Shown here piece by piece: positions 6,913 to 15,589 of a stretch of 41,443 nucleotides of DNA. The notes beneath the pieces were generated by a model that had not been told where the DNA came from, did no database searches, and was given only the letters and a program-made list of their open reading frames with translations. Origin of the DNA: an uncultured Eubacteriales bacterium (lineage in GTDB: Bacteria; Bacillota; Clostridia; Christensenellales; CAG-138); assembly GCA_900549955.1 (NCBI GenBank), contig URQH01000015.1, positions 1 to 41,443 on the forward strand, in the 5' to 3' direction. The number at the start of each line of letters is the position of its first letter. The first letter of the stretch is position 1. The translations under genes were made by a program, and so were the position numbers.

Positions 6913-9654
6913 ATGGGATTCATCGACACCCTGTTTGGAAATACGAGCGAGAGCCGGCTCAAGAAACTCCGGCCCTACGTCGAGCGGATCAACGCGCTGG
7001 AGCCGGCGATGCAGGCGATGAGCGACGCGGAGCTGCGCGCGCAGACGGAGCGGTTCCGGGCGCGCCTGGCCGCCGGCGAGACGCTGGACGACCTGATGTG
7101 CGAGGCGTTTGCCACCGTGCGAGAGGCGGCGGTGCGCACCGTGCAGATGCGCCATTTTGACGTGCAGCTGCTCGGCGGCATGGTGCTGCACCAGGGCCGC
7201 ATTGCGGAGATGAAGACGGGCGAGGGCAAGACGCTCGTGGCCACGCTCCCGGCCTATCTGAACGCGCTCAATGGCAAGGGCGTGCACATCGTCACCGTCA
7301 ACGACTATCTGGCCCGCCGCGACGCGCAGTGGATGGGCAAGATCCACCGGTTCCTGGGGCTGAGCGTCGGCTGCATCGTCCACGGGCTCACGGCGGACGA
7401 GCGCCGCGCCGCCTATGCGTGCGACATCACCTACGGCACGAACAACGAGTTCGGCTTCGACTATCTGCGGGACAACATGGTCGTCTACCGCGAACAGATG
7501 GTGCAGCGCGACCTGGTCTACGCGATCATCGACGAGGTGGACTCCATCCTCATCGACGAGGCGCGCACGCCGCTCATCATCAGCGGCGCCGGGCAGGAGT
7601 CGAGCGAGATGTACCAGACGGCCGACCGCTTTGTGCGCAAGCTCACGCGCGGCGCCAACCTCGTGGACCAGAGCCGCAGCGACCAGCTGATGGGCGAGGT
7701 GCAGCAGGAGGACGGCGACTACCAGTGCGACATCAAGCGCCGCACCGTGCAGCTCACCGCCGCCGGCATCGAGAAGGCGGAGAAGTTTTTCGGCCTCACG
7801 AGCCTGGCCGACCCGGACAACGCGGAGCTGAACCACCACATCCTGCAGGCGCTGCGCGCGCACGCGCTGTACCAGCGGGACAAGGACTACGTCGTGCAGG
7901 ACGGGCAGGTCATCATCGTGGACGAGTTCACCGGCCGTCTCATGATCGGCCGCCGGTTCAACGAGGGGTTGCACCAGGCGCTCGAGGCCAAGGAGGGCGT
8001 AAAGGTCGAGCGGGAGAACAAGACGCTGGCCACGATCACGTTCCAGAACTATTTCCGCATGTTCAAAAAGCTCGCGGGCATGACCGGTACGGCCAAGACC
8101 GAAGAGTCGGAATTCGTGGGCATCTACGACATCGACGTCGTCGAGATCCCGACGAACCGCCCGCTCATCCGCCGCGATGAAAACGACGTGGTGTATGCGA
8201 CCGAGGCCGGCAAGTACCGCGCCGTTGTGGAGGAGATCGAGCGCGTGCACAAGACCGGGCAGCCGCTGCTCGTGGGCACCATCTCCGTGGAGCGCAGCGA
8301 ATACCTGAGCGGCCTGCTCAAGCGCCGCGGCATCCCGCACGAGGTGCTCAACGCCAAGTACCACGCCAAGGAGGCGGAGATCGTCGCGCAGGCCGGCAAG
8401 CTCGGCCAGGTGACGATCGCCACGAACATGGCCGGCCGCGGCACGGACATCCTGCTCGGCGGCAACCCGGACTTCCTGGCCCGCCGCGCGCTGCGGCAGG
8501 AGGGGCTGGAGGACAGCCTCATTGAAGAGGCGACGGGCCATGCGGAGACGCAGGACGAGGCCATCCTCGACGCGCGCCGCCGGTATCACGAGCTGTACGA
8601 GGGGTTCCGCGCCGTCACGGAGCGCGAGCACGAGCAGGTCGTGGCGCTGGGCGGGCTGCGCATCCTCGGCACGGAGCGGCACGAGAGCCGCCGCATCGAC
8701 AACCAGCTGCGCGGCCGCGCCGGCCGCCAGGGCGACCCCGGCAGCACGCGCTTTTACGTGTCGCTCGAGGACGAGCTCATGCGCCGCTTTGGCGCGGACC
8801 GCGTGTCGGGCATGATGGAGCGGCTGAGCCCGGACGACGACGTGCCCATCGAGTCCAAGCTCATCACCCGGCAGATCGAGAACGCGCAGAAGCGCGTGGA
8901 GCTGCAGAACTTTGAAACCCGCAAAAACGTGCTGCGCTATGACGACGTCATGAACAAGCAGCGCGAGATCATCTATGGCCAGCGCCGCCGCGTGCTGCTG
9001 GGCGAGGACCTGCGCGAGAGCATCCTCGAGATGCTGCACACGACGGCGGAGAGCATCGTGGACGAGTACTGCAACGCGCACGCACCAAAGGACCACTGGG
9101 ACTTCGGCGCGATGACGGACCAGATCTCGGACCTGTGCGCGGAGCCGCGCGCGCCGTTTGTGCGGCTGGAGGACGTGCCCGGCGGCGACGCGCTCAAGGC
9201 GCGCGTGCTGGAGCACGTGGACGCGGCCTATGCGCTTAAGGAGGCGGAGGTCGCCGCGGCGGGCGCGGACATGCGTGAGATCGAGCGTGTGGTGCTGCTG
9301 CGCACGGTGGACGCGCACTGGATGGATCACATCGACGCGATGGACCAGCTCAAGCAGGGCATCGGCCTGCGCGCCTATGGGCAGAAGGATCCGGTCAACG
9401 CCTACACCACCGAAGGGTTTGATATGTTCGACGCGATGGTCAACGCCATCCGCGAGCAGACGGTGCGCACGTTGCTGCGCGTGTCGGTGCGCAAGGCGCC
9501 CATGGAGCGCGTGCAGCTGGCCAAACCGTCCGAAACGCCGTCCGAGGAGGGCAACCGCCCGGCGCGCCGCGATTCGCGCGCACAGATCGGGCGCAATTCG
9601 CCGTGCCCATGCGGCAGCGGCAAGAAGTACAAGAACTGCTGCGGCAGGGAGTGA
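6913..9654 (+). CDS. secA: protein translocase ATPase SecA
   Basis: The product has 913 residues. SecA is the ATP-driven motor that pushes unfolded preproteins through SecYEG. Visible parts in order are the N-terminal DEAD motor with MKTGEGKTLVA (Walker A, about residues 98-108), VNDYLARRDAQWMG, the IDEVDSILIDEARTPLIISG Walker B/DEVD box (about 206-225), the preprotein cross-linking domain, FQNYFRMF and MTGTAKTE, NMAGRGTDI of the second motor half, LRGRAGRQGDPG, the helical scaffold and wing, and the C-terminal SEC-C zinc motif NSPCPCGSGKKYKNCCG, which binds SecB or ribosomes in other species. Length and motifs are complete. prfB follows 57 bases after the stop, the usual secA-prfB order in Firmicutes. 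Confidence 0.98.
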   Translation: MGFIDTLFGNTSESRLKKLRPYVERINALEPAMQAMSDAELRAQTERFRARLAAGETLDDLMCEAFATVREAAVRTVQMRHFDVQLLGGMVLHQGRIAEMKTGEGKTLVATLPAYLNALNGKGVHIVTVNDYLARRDAQWMGKIHRFLGLSVGCIVHGLTADERRAAYACDITYGTNNEFGFDYLRDNMVVYREQMVQRDLVYAIIDEVDSILIDEARTPLIISGAGQESSEMYQTADRFVRKLTRGANLVDQSRSDQLMGEVQQEDGDYQCDIKRRTVQLTAAGIEKAEKFFGLTSLADPDNAELNHHILQALRAHALYQRDKDYVVQDGQVIIVDEFTGRLMIGRRFNEGLHQALEAKEGVKVERENKTLATITFQNYFRMFKKLAGMTGTAKTEESEFVGIYDIDVVEIPTNRPLIRRDENDVVYATEAGKYRAVVEEIERVHKTGQPLLVGTISVERSEYLSGLLKRRGIPHEVLNAKYHAKEAEIVAQAGKLGQVTIATNMAGRGTDILLGGNPDFLARRALRQEGLEDSLIEEATGHAETQDEAILDARRRYHELYEGFRAVTEREHEQVVALGGLRILGTERHESRRIDNQLRGRAGRQGDPGSTRFYVSLEDELMRRFGADRVSGMMERLSPDDDVPIESKLITRQIENAQKRVELQNFETRKNVLRYDDVMNKQREIIYGQRRRVLLGEDLRESILEMLHTTAESIVDEYCNAHAPKDHWDFGAMTDQISDLCAEPRAPFVRLEDVPGGDALKARVLEHVDAAYALKEAEVAAAGADMREIERVVLLRTVDAHWMDHIDAMDQLKQGIGLRAYGQKDPVNAYTTEGFDMFDAMVNAIREQTVRTLLRVSVRKAPMERVQLAKPSETPSEEGNRPARRDSRAQIGRNSPCPCGSGKKYKNCCGRE

Positions 9655-9711
9655 ACGCGCGGATGTGACAAGCCGCGCACAGGGACAGATGGGAGAAAGG
9701 AACCGCAGAAT

Positions 9712-10812
9712 ATGATACCGCTTGACGAATACAAGATGCAGTTGGGCCAGGCGCAGGAAAAGCTCCGCGAGGCGGGCGCGTCCATCGACCCGGCAGCCCT
9801 CAGAGAAGAGCTCAAGACGCTGGAAGCGCAGATGGGCGAGCCGGATTTCTGGAACGACGTGGACGCCGCCAACAAGGTCAATCAGCGTGCCAAGACGCTC
9901 CAGGGCAAGCTGCACCGGTATGAAAAACTGGTTGCGCAGGGCGAGGACCTGGAGACGCTTCTCGAAATGGCCGAGGAGGATGACGACGAGAGCCTGGCGG
10001 GCGAGCTGCGCGCCGAAATGGTGTCGTTTGTGCAGGAGGTGGAGGCGCTCGAGCTGGAGCTGTTGCTCAAGGGCCCGTATGACGCTTCCAACGCCGTGCT
10101 TTCGCTCCACGCCGGCGCGGGCGGCACCGAGGCGCAGGACTGGACGGAGATGCTCTACCGCATGTACACGCGTTACTGCGAGAACCGCGGCTGGAAGGTG
10201 CGCGAGCTCGACCTGCTCGACGGAGACGACGCGGGCATCAAATCCGTCACGTTCGAGGTCGACGGGGAGAACGCCTATGGCTACCTGAAGGCGGAAAAGG
10301 GCGTCCACCGGCTCGTGCGCATCTCACCGTTCGACGCGTCCGGGCGGCGGCACACGTCGTTTGCGTCGCTGGACGTCACGCCGATTTTCGACGACGACGC
10401 GGGCGACATCAAGATCGACCCGGACGACCTGCGTGTAGACACCTATCGGTCGAGCGGCGCGGGCGGGCAGCACGTGAACAAGACGTCGTCCGCCATCCGC
10501 ATCACGCATTTGCCGACCGGCATCGTGGTGCAGTGCCAGAACGAGCGCAGCCAGATCCAGAACCGCGAGACGGCCATGCGCATGCTGCGCGGCAAGCTGC
10601 TGGAGCTGCAGGAGCGCGAGCGCGAGGCGCAGATGGCCGAGATCAAGGGCGAGATGAAGAAGATCGAGTGGGGTAGCCAGATCCGCAGCTACGTGTTCCA
10701 GCCGTACACGCTCGTCAAGGACCACCGTACCGGCGTGGAAAACGGCAACATCCAGGCCGTCATGGACGGGGACCTCGACGCATTCATCAGCGCGTATCTC
10801 GTGCAGTCCTGA
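9712..10812 (+). CDS. prfB: peptide chain release factor 2
   Basis: The product has 366 residues. RF2 reads UGA and UAA and releases the finished peptide. The domain 2 anticodon-like tripeptide SPF is visible in RISPFDASGRR, which marks RF2 rather than RF1 (PxT). The catalytic GGQ loop is in SGAGGQHVNKTSSAIR (about residues 248-263). Unlike many prfB genes, the frame is continuous from the ATG, with no in-frame TGA or CTTTGAC frameshift site around codon 25, so the autoregulatory +1 frameshift is absent. A GAGAAAGGA ribosome binding site precedes the ATG. It is likely cotranscribed with secA and with the kinase gene 14 bases downstream. Confidence 0.97.
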   Translation: MIPLDEYKMQLGQAQEKLREAGASIDPAALREELKTLEAQMGEPDFWNDVDAANKVNQRAKTLQGKLHRYEKLVAQGEDLETLLEMAEEDDDESLAGELRAEMVSFVQEVEALELELLLKGPYDASNAVLSLHAGAGGTEAQDWTEMLYRMYTRYCENRGWKVRELDLLDGDDAGIKSVTFEVDGENAYGYLKAEKGVHRLVRISPFDASGRRHTSFASLDVTPIFDDDAGDIKIDPDDLRVDTYRSSGAGGQHVNKTSSAIRITHLPTGIVVQCQNERSQIQNRETAMRMLRGKLLELQEREREAQMAEIKGEMKKIEWGSQIRSYVFQPYTLVKDHRTGVENGNIQAVMDGDLDAFISAYLVQS

Positions 10813-10826
10813 AGGAGGGGCATCCC

Positions 10827-11651
10827 ATGCGGTTTGACTATGAACTCGTCGGCAAGATCGGCTCCATGGCGCTGATCCGCAAGGCCGACAACGACATCGA
10901 CTACAACATCTTTGCACGGCTCGGCAGCGAGCTGCGGCCCGGCATGATCTGGGTGTCGAGCGGCGCGGTGGAGATCGGCCGGCTGGACTACCTGCGCCGG
11001 ACCGGCCGCGAGCTGCTGGGCGACGTGGAGGAGGTCAAGGCGGATTATGCCGCGCAGGGACAGGCCATCCTGATGGCCGAATACCGCCGGTACATCCGGC
11101 CGGAGTATTCCGTGAGGCAGCTGCTCGTGGAGCACACGCACTTCAACGACGCAGAGCGCAGCGGCCACATCCGCTCGTTCCTGCTGCGTTGCGCCACGCA
11201 GAACGCCATCCCGATCGTCAACTACAACGACTCGGTCAGCGTGGAGGAGGTGCGCAAGATGGAGCTTGCGCACGCGCGCGCCCAGGGCGCGCACGCCGTA
11301 GAATGCGTGGACAACGACGAGACCGCCGCTGTCATTTGCACGCTCGTGCACGCGCGTTTCCTGGTGTTGCTCACGAGCGTGGACGGCATCTATCGCGACC
11401 CGGCCGACCCTTCTACGCTCGTGGCCGCGGTCGAGGGCAAGGATGCGGACGAAGTGCTCAGCGGCCTAAAGCAGCTGCAAAAGAGCTGCGTGGGCGCGAG
11501 CCGCGCCGGCGCCAATGGCGCGCGCGCCAAGCTGGACTTCATCCAGGAGCCTATCCGCGAGGGCACCACGGTCATCATCGCCAACGCGCGCAACCGGCTC
11601 TCAGACGTGTTGGCGGGCACGTGCCCCCGCACGATCTTCCGCGTCCGGTAA
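10827..11651 (+). CDS. amino-acid-kinase-fold protein, glutamate 5-kinase-like, without PUA domain
   Basis: The product has 274 residues. It follows the amino-acid kinase fold of glutamate 5-kinase (ProB): MIWVSSGAVEIGRL (about residues 37-50), AAQGQAILMAEYRRYI, then IPIVNYNDSVSVEEV and CVDNDETAAVIC with LVLLTSVDGIYRDPADP. ProB phosphorylates glutamate in proline synthesis. This copy ends after the kinase domain and lacks the C-terminal PUA domain of many ProB proteins. The first glycine-rich loop is unusual (LVGKIGSMALIRKADNDI), and no proA is adjacent, so another small acid substrate is possible. GGAGGGG precedes the ATG. It closes the secA-prfB operon and is followed by a terminator. Confidence 0.75.
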   Translation: MRFDYELVGKIGSMALIRKADNDIDYNIFARLGSELRPGMIWVSSGAVEIGRLDYLRRTGRELLGDVEEVKADYAAQGQAILMAEYRRYIRPEYSVRQLLVEHTHFNDAERSGHIRSFLLRCATQNAIPIVNYNDSVSVEEVRKMELAHARAQGAHAVECVDNDETAAVICTLVHARFLVLLTSVDGIYRDPADPSTLVAAVEGKDADEVLSGLKQLQKSCVGASRAGANGARAKLDFIQEPIREGTTVIIANARNRLSDVLAGTCPRTIFRVR

Positions 11652-11679
11652 CCGGAGACGCCCCCGGTTTGTCCGATCA

Positions 11680-11702
11680 CGCCCGCCTCCGGCGGGCGTT
11701 TT
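11680..11702 (+). terminator. terminator of the secA-prfB-kinase operon
   Basis: CGCCCGCC, loop TCC, GGCGGGCG, then TTTT. Confidence 0.85.
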
Positions 11703-11771
11703 GCGTGGCCGTATGGCGTGACGGGTACGCGGCGTTTTCCCCTCGTGTTATTGTAAAATAGAAAAAATTTA

Positions 11772-11800
11772 TTGACAAACAATAAAACTGGTGCTATACT
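11772..11800 (+). promoter_or_regulatory. promoter of the DUF2975 operon
   Basis: TTGACA (11772-11777), 17-bp spacer, TATACT (11795-11800) with TG one base upstream. Confidence 0.9.
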
Positions 11801-11826
11801 CCCGTCAAAAGAAGGGAGTGTTCGCA

Positions 11827-12288
11827 TTGAAAAAAGATTGGCTGAACGTGCTGGTCAAGGTACTGCTCATCGTGGGCATGGCCGCGGGGCTGGTGCTTTC
11901 GTATCTGCTGCTAAGCGGCATGGGCGCCGAGGTCGACGCGCTGTCGCTCGAGCGGTACGGCTCGCACGTGCTGACGGTGCTGGCGGTGGGCCTTGGCGTG
12001 CTGTTTGTGATCGGCGCGCTGGTGATCGGCGTGACGCTGTTTGCCATGATGTGCTCGCTCGAGCGCGACCCGTTTGTGGAGCAGAATGTGCGGGCGCTGC
12101 GGCGCATGGGCTTTGTGGCGCTCGGCATGGCGGCTTGCTGCCTGCTGCTCGTGTTGCTGCCGGCCAACACGATCCTCGCGCAGGTGCTGGGGGCGGGCGT
12201 GGCGCTGTGCGGGCTGTTCTCGCTGGTGCTCTCGCGCGTGTTTGAACGCGCGGTGGCCTACAAGCAGGAGAACGACCTGACCGTGTGA
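11827..12288 (+). CDS. DUF2975-family membrane protein
   Basis: The product has 153 residues and four hydrophobic segments (about 8-29, 43-66, 93-113 and 117-135). A polar stretch CSLERDPFVEQNVRALRRMG lies between the second and third. This matches the DUF2975 family, whose members pair with a small YozG-like HTH gene, exactly as here (next gene 12 bases on). The start is a TTG at 11827 (TTG AAA AAA), because AGGGAG lies 8 bases upstream; the in-frame GTG codons further up lie in the promoter region or too close to the ribosome binding site. Function is unknown. The pair is usually read as a membrane sensor and its regulator, which remains inference. Confidence 0.75.
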   Translation: MKKDWLNVLVKVLLIVGMAAGLVLSYLLLSGMGAEVDALSLERYGSHVLTVLAVGLGVLFVIGALVIGVTLFAMMCSLERDPFVEQNVRALRRMGFVALGMAACCLLLVLLPANTILAQVLGAGVALCGLFSLVLSRVFERAVAYKQENDLTV

Positions 12289-12300
12289 GGAGGCGCAGCC

Positions 12301-12522
12301 ATGATCCGTGTGAATCTCGATGTGATGATGGCCCGACGGCACATGTCGCTGGGCGAGCTGGCCGCGCGCGTGGACATCACGCTGGCGAACCTGTCCATTT
12401 TGAAGAACAACAAGTGCCGCGCGATCCGGTTTACGACGCTGGACGCCATCTGCCGCGCGCTGGATTGCCAGCCGTCCGACCTGCTGGAATATGTGCCGGA
12501 CGAGGTGCAGCAGGAGGCCTGA
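12301..12522 (+). CDS. small Xre/YozG-type helix-turn-helix regulator
   Basis: The product has 73 residues that are almost entirely one HTH domain. ARRHMSLGELAARVDITLANLSILKNNKCRAIRFTTL (residues 11-47) shows the first helix, the turn at VDIT and the recognition helix ANLSILKN. CRALDCQPSDLLEY is the closing helix typical of this family. A GAGGAG ribosome binding site is present. It lies 12 bases after the DUF2975 gene and probably controls this operon. Confidence 0.85.
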   Translation: MIRVNLDVMMARRHMSLGELAARVDITLANLSILKNNKCRAIRFTTLDAICRALDCQPSDLLEYVPDEVQQEA

Positions 12523-12595
12523 GCGCGACGGCCGGGCTGCCGGCCCGGCAAAGGAAAAAGGCTTGCCCGGCGGCAGCCGGGGAAAGGAGGCAGAC

Positions 12596-13939
12596 ATGAC
12601 GGAGCAAAGGGACGCGGCCCGTACCGCAATGCCGGCGGACGCGGGCGCGCAGGGCAATCCGGCGGCGGGGGCCGGGGCGCAGGCGGCGCCGCTCTCCGGC
12701 GCGGAGGCGCTGCGCCGGAATTCCCCGCCTGAACAGTATGTGTACGGCCGGCCGGAACAGTGGCTGGTGCTGGTGGCGCTCCTGTTCGGCGTGGCGTTTC
12801 GCACGCTGTGCCTGACCAAGCCGCTGTGGGCGTACAGCGCGTTCTGGGCGGCGTACGCCGCCGTCTTTGTCGCCTGGAATTGGCCGCGGGCGCGGCGGAA
12901 CGTCACCGCGTGGCTTGTGCTGGGCGCGGCGGCGGCCATGATGGCGCTGCTGCCGTACCAGGCGGCGCTGGACTACATCGGGTGGATGATCTTTCTCGGC
13001 ATCGTGTCCATCCCGGGCCTGCTCCTGCTGCACGCCGTGCTGGTATTGTACGACATCCCCGCAAAGCGCGAGGGCATGGCGGCGCTGGGGTTGCTGTATG
13101 CGTGTTTCGTGCTGCCGTTCGCGTCGATCGGGCGTTTCTTCGGGGCGGCGCACGCCGCGCTGAGCGGCTGCCGCGGGCGGCGGGGCGCGTTGCGCCCGGC
13201 GCTCATCGGGCTCGCGATCGGGCTGCCGCTGCTCGCGCTCGTGCTCGTGCTGCTCGGGCGGGCGGATGCGCGCATGGGGCGGCTGCTGTCCGGCCTGGCG
13301 GACGGCTGGGACATGGGGGAGACGTTCCTGACGCTCGCCATCGTGCTGTGCGTGGCGCTGCCGTTCTACTCGTTCTTCTATGGCGCGCGGCACCGCCTGC
13401 CACAGCTTCGGCCGCTGCCGGAGGCGCGCTGGAGCGACGTGACGCTCGGCGTGGCCATCCTGCTGCCGCTCGTGGCGTACGCGGTGTTCCTCGGGCTGCA
13501 GTTTTCGTACCTGTTTGGCGGCGTGCTGCCGCAGGCCTACACGTATTCCGAGTATGCAAACGCCGGCTTCCGGGAGTTGATCGCCGTATCGCTCCTCAAC
13601 TTCACGCTGCTCGCGCTCTCGGTGCGCTACGGCGCGCGGGGCGGGCTGCTCAGGCTCATCGAGTGGCTGCTGCTGCTTTCGACCGTGCTGCTGCTGGCCT
13701 CCGCCGCACTGCGGGTGCTGCTGTATGTCGGGGCGTATGGGCTGACGATGCGGCGCATCCTCTCGCTCTGGCTCATGGCGTATCTCGCGGCGCTTTCCGT
13801 GCTGACGGCGGTGCGGCTCGTGCGGGAGCGGCTGCCGCTCGTGCGCATCATGGGCGTGGCGCTCGCGTTCTGGTTCGCGACGCTGTACGCGCCGGACTGG
13901 TATGCGCTCATTGGCGGTTACAATGCCGCGCTGCATTGA
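12596..13939 (+). CDS. DUF4173/DUF4153-type multi-pass membrane protein
   Basis: The product has 447 residues. The first 50 are hydrophilic and rich in Ala, Gly and Pro. About ten to twelve membrane segments follow, in two blocks split by a loop around RHRLPQLRPLPEARWSD. The arrangement, with LLPLVAYAVFLGLQFSYLFGG then QAYTYSEYANAGFRELIAVSLLNF, fits the DUF4173/DUF4153 family. The EYAxxGFxEL block is its best-known motif. The start is the ATG with GAAAGGAGG 6 bases upstream. It follows the HTH gene in the same direction and precedes a lipoprotein by 15 bases, so all four genes likely form one transcript. The molecular role is unknown. Confidence 0.75.
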   Translation: MTEQRDAARTAMPADAGAQGNPAAGAGAQAAPLSGAEALRRNSPPEQYVYGRPEQWLVLVALLFGVAFRTLCLTKPLWAYSAFWAAYAAVFVAWNWPRARRNVTAWLVLGAAAAMMALLPYQAALDYIGWMIFLGIVSIPGLLLLHAVLVLYDIPAKREGMAALGLLYACFVLPFASIGRFFGAAHAALSGCRGRRGALRPALIGLAIGLPLLALVLVLLGRADARMGRLLSGLADGWDMGETFLTLAIVLCVALPFYSFFYGARHRLPQLRPLPEARWSDVTLGVAILLPLVAYAVFLGLQFSYLFGGVLPQAYTYSEYANAGFRELIAVSLLNFTLLALSVRYGARGGLLRLIEWLLLLSTVLLLASAALRVLLYVGAYGLTMRRILSLWLMAYLAALSVLTAVRLVRERLPLVRIMGVALAFWFATLYAPDWYALIGGYNAALH

Positions 13940-13954
13940 AGGGAGGGCTGGCGG

Positions 13955-14443
13955 ATGAGACGATGGGGCGCGCTGCTCGGCGCGTTGCTGCTCTCCGGCG
14001 CCCTGGCCGCAGGGTGCGCCTGCACCCAGACGCCGGAACGGCGGATCGGGCGGGCGCTGGGCGTGCGGCTGCCGGAGGCCGCGGCCGTTTCCGTTGCAGA
14101 CGATCACGGCTTCCATGGCGACGGCAAGCTGGCCGCGGTGCTAACCTTCTCGGCGGAGGAGGGGGAGGCGCTGGCCGCGCTGCTGCAGCAGGCGGCGCAC
14201 TGGCGGCCGTTGCCGGCGACGGAAAACGCCGGCCGGCTGATCGAAGGCGACGTGGCCGACTGGGCGCTGGGCGCCGGTGCGGCGCAGGCGACGGACGGGT
14301 TTTGGTACGTTTACGACCGCCACGACGAGTGTGACGACCCGTATTCGGACGCCGCGCTGTTTGGCCGGTATTCGATCAACGTCACGGCGGCGGTGTATGA
14401 CCGCGCGGCGCACACGCTGTATTACTTTGAACTGGACACCTGA
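13955..14443 (+). CDS. hypothetical lipoprotein
   Basis: The product has 162 residues. The N terminus is a lipoprotein signal: MRRW, a hydrophobic run, then LAAGC (lipidated Cys about residue 21). The mature part has no recognised domain. It contains VSVADDHGFHGDGKLAAVL, GFWYVYDRHDE and a closing YDRAAHTLYYFELD, which suggest a small beta-rich extracellular domain. A GGGAGGG ribosome binding site lies upstream. It is the last gene of the DUF2975-HTH-DUF4173 group and may act outside the membrane with the DUF4173 protein (inference from order only). Confidence 0.7.
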   Translation: MRRWGALLGALLLSGALAAGCACTQTPERRIGRALGVRLPEAAAVSVADDHGFHGDGKLAAVLTFSAEEGEALAALLQQAAHWRPLPATENAGRLIEGDVADWALGAGAAQATDGFWYVYDRHDECDDPYSDAALFGRYSINVTAAVYDRAAHTLYYFELDT

Positions 14444-14465
14444 TGCGCGCCGCCCGCTTCCCGCA

Positions 14466-14494
14466 TTGACGGCGGGCCGGGAAGCGCGTATCAT
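14466..14494 (+). promoter_or_regulatory. promoter of the C_GCAxxG_C_C gene
   Basis: TTGACG (14466-14471), 17-bp spacer, TATCAT (14489-14494). Confidence 0.75.
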
Positions 14495-14515
14495 AGAGGG
14501 CGGAGGTGATCCGAC

Positions 14516-14920
14516 ATGATCCGGGAGTATGTGGCGAAATATTACCAGGGGCAGGACAACAACTGTGCCGAGGCGCTGCTGCACGCGGCGGACGAGGCGC
14601 TGTCGCTGCACCTGCCGCCGGAATCGTTCCGGCTGGTGGCCGGGTACGGCAGCGGCCTGGGCTGCGGGGAGACCTGCGGCGCCGTCTGCAGCGCGGTGGC
14701 GGTGCTGTCCCTGTTGATGGTGCAGGAAAACGCGCACGCGACGCCGGGCTTTCGCAAGGCCTGCGCAGACTGCGTGCGCGAGCTGAAACAGACCTTTGGC
14801 GCCGTGCGGTGCGTCGAGATTGCGCCGCGCTTCAAGAGCAAGGAGGTGGGCTGCCTCAACACGGTGGAGCTGGCGGCGGACGCGCTGGAGACGGTCCTCC
14901 GGCAGCACGGCCTGCTGTAA
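14516..14920 (+). CDS. C_GCAxxG_C_C family protein (putative redox protein)
   Basis: The product has 134 residues. The conserved cysteines of this family are visible: NNCAEALL near residue 18, GLGCGETCGAVCSAV (about residues 46-60, the GC-x-x-x-CGAxxG core), ACADCVRELKQTFG and a late CLNTV. The family name comes from this Cys pattern, and the members are thought to be redox-active or metal-binding. In this copy GCAxxG reads CGAVCS. A strong GGAGGTGAT ribosome binding site lies 6 bases before the ATG. It is monocistronic, with its own promoter and a 14-bp terminator. Confidence 0.85.
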   Translation: MIREYVAKYYQGQDNNCAEALLHAADEALSLHLPPESFRLVAGYGSGLGCGETCGAVCSAVAVLSLLMVQENAHATPGFRKACADCVRELKQTFGAVRCVEIAPRFKSKEVGCLNTVELAADALETVLRQHGLL

Positions 14921-14946
14921 CGCAGGCGGCCCCGGCGCTTTGCGGT

Positions 14947-14986
14947 CCGCGGCCCCTCCCGATGCGGGAGGGGCCGCGGCTTTTTT
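14947..14986 (+). terminator. strong Rho-independent terminator
   Basis: A perfect 14-bp stem (14947-14960 with 14966-14979), loop GATGC, then C and TTTTTT. Confidence 0.93.
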
Positions 14987-15046
14987 GCGACTTGCGCCGG
15001 TTTTTGAGGGAGCAAACGGAAAAAATTCGAAAGGGATTGCAACCAT

Positions 15047-15075
15047 TTGGGAAAAACGGTGGTCTATGGTATAGT
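15047..15075 (+). promoter_or_regulatory. promoter of the ECF sigma operon
   Basis: TTGGGA (15047-15052), 17-bp spacer, extended -10 TGG-TATAGT (15070-15075). The -10 resembles the housekeeping consensus; an autoregulated ECF promoter is not excluded. Confidence 0.65.
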
Positions 15076-15106
15076 AGGGGAAAAGGGGGAGAGGAGTACC
15101 ACAAGG

Positions 15107-15589
15107 ATGGCTGGCATGTGCGATGCCGATTGGTTTTGCGGACAGGTGGAACAGCTGAAGCCGACCATGTTCCGCGTAGCCTATGCGATATTGCGTTGCG
15201 AGGCCGACTGCGAGGATGCAGCCGCGTCTGCTGTGCTGCGCGCTTATCGGTACTTTGGCTCTTTGCGCAACCCGGCGGATTTCCGTGCGTGGCTGCTGCG
15301 CATATTGAAAAACGAGTGCTACACCATGCTGCGCAAACGACCGCCGACCGTGCCGCTCGACGAGACGCAGCCGTACGACCAGGCGATGCCGGACATGGAT
15401 CTGGCGGCCGCGTTTGCGGAGCTGCCGGAGGATGCGCGGGTGGCGCTGACGCTGTATCACCGCGAGGGCTATGCGGTGCGGGAGATTGCCCAGGTACTGG
15501 GCGAGCCCGAGGGAACGGTCAAGAGCCGGCTCTCCCGCGCGCGGACGTTGCTGAGACAGAAACTGGAACAGGGAGGACAGGGAGCATGA
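15107..15589 (+). CDS. ECF-type RNA polymerase sigma factor
   Basis: The product has 160 residues, the usual ECF size. Region 2 covers about residues 12-75 (QVEQLKPTMFRVAYAILRCEADCEDAAASA with the -10-reading helix near FRAWLLRILKNECY). Region 4 covers about 100-152, with LPEDARVALTLYHREGYAVREIAQVLGEPEGTVKSRLSRAR as its helix-turn-helix for the -35 element. The ATG at 15107 has GAGAGGAG about 10 bases upstream. Its TGA overlaps the next ATG by four bases (ATGA), the usual coupling of an ECF sigma to its anti-sigma. The regulon is unknown. Confidence 0.92.
   Translation: MAGMCDADWFCGQVEQLKPTMFRVAYAILRCEADCEDAAASAVLRAYRYFGSLRNPADFRAWLLRILKNECYTMLRKRPPTVPLDETQPYDQAMPDMDLAAAFAELPEDARVALTLYHREGYAVREIAQVLGEPEGTVKSRLSRARTLLRQKLEQGGQGA

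Noticed and set aside
9712..9790. An RF2 programmed frameshift site
   Set aside because: No in-frame TGA occurs and the protein aligns from the first ATG.
6871..10308. A 1145-codon open frame on the minus strand
   Set aside because: It is antisense to secA and prfB, whose protein motifs are complete. The frame is open only because GC-rich codons avoid stops on the opposite strand.
12491..12595. A longer N-terminus for the DUF4173 protein
   Set aside because: The extension has no ribosome binding site and overlaps the end of the HTH gene. GAAAGGAGG clearly points to 12596.
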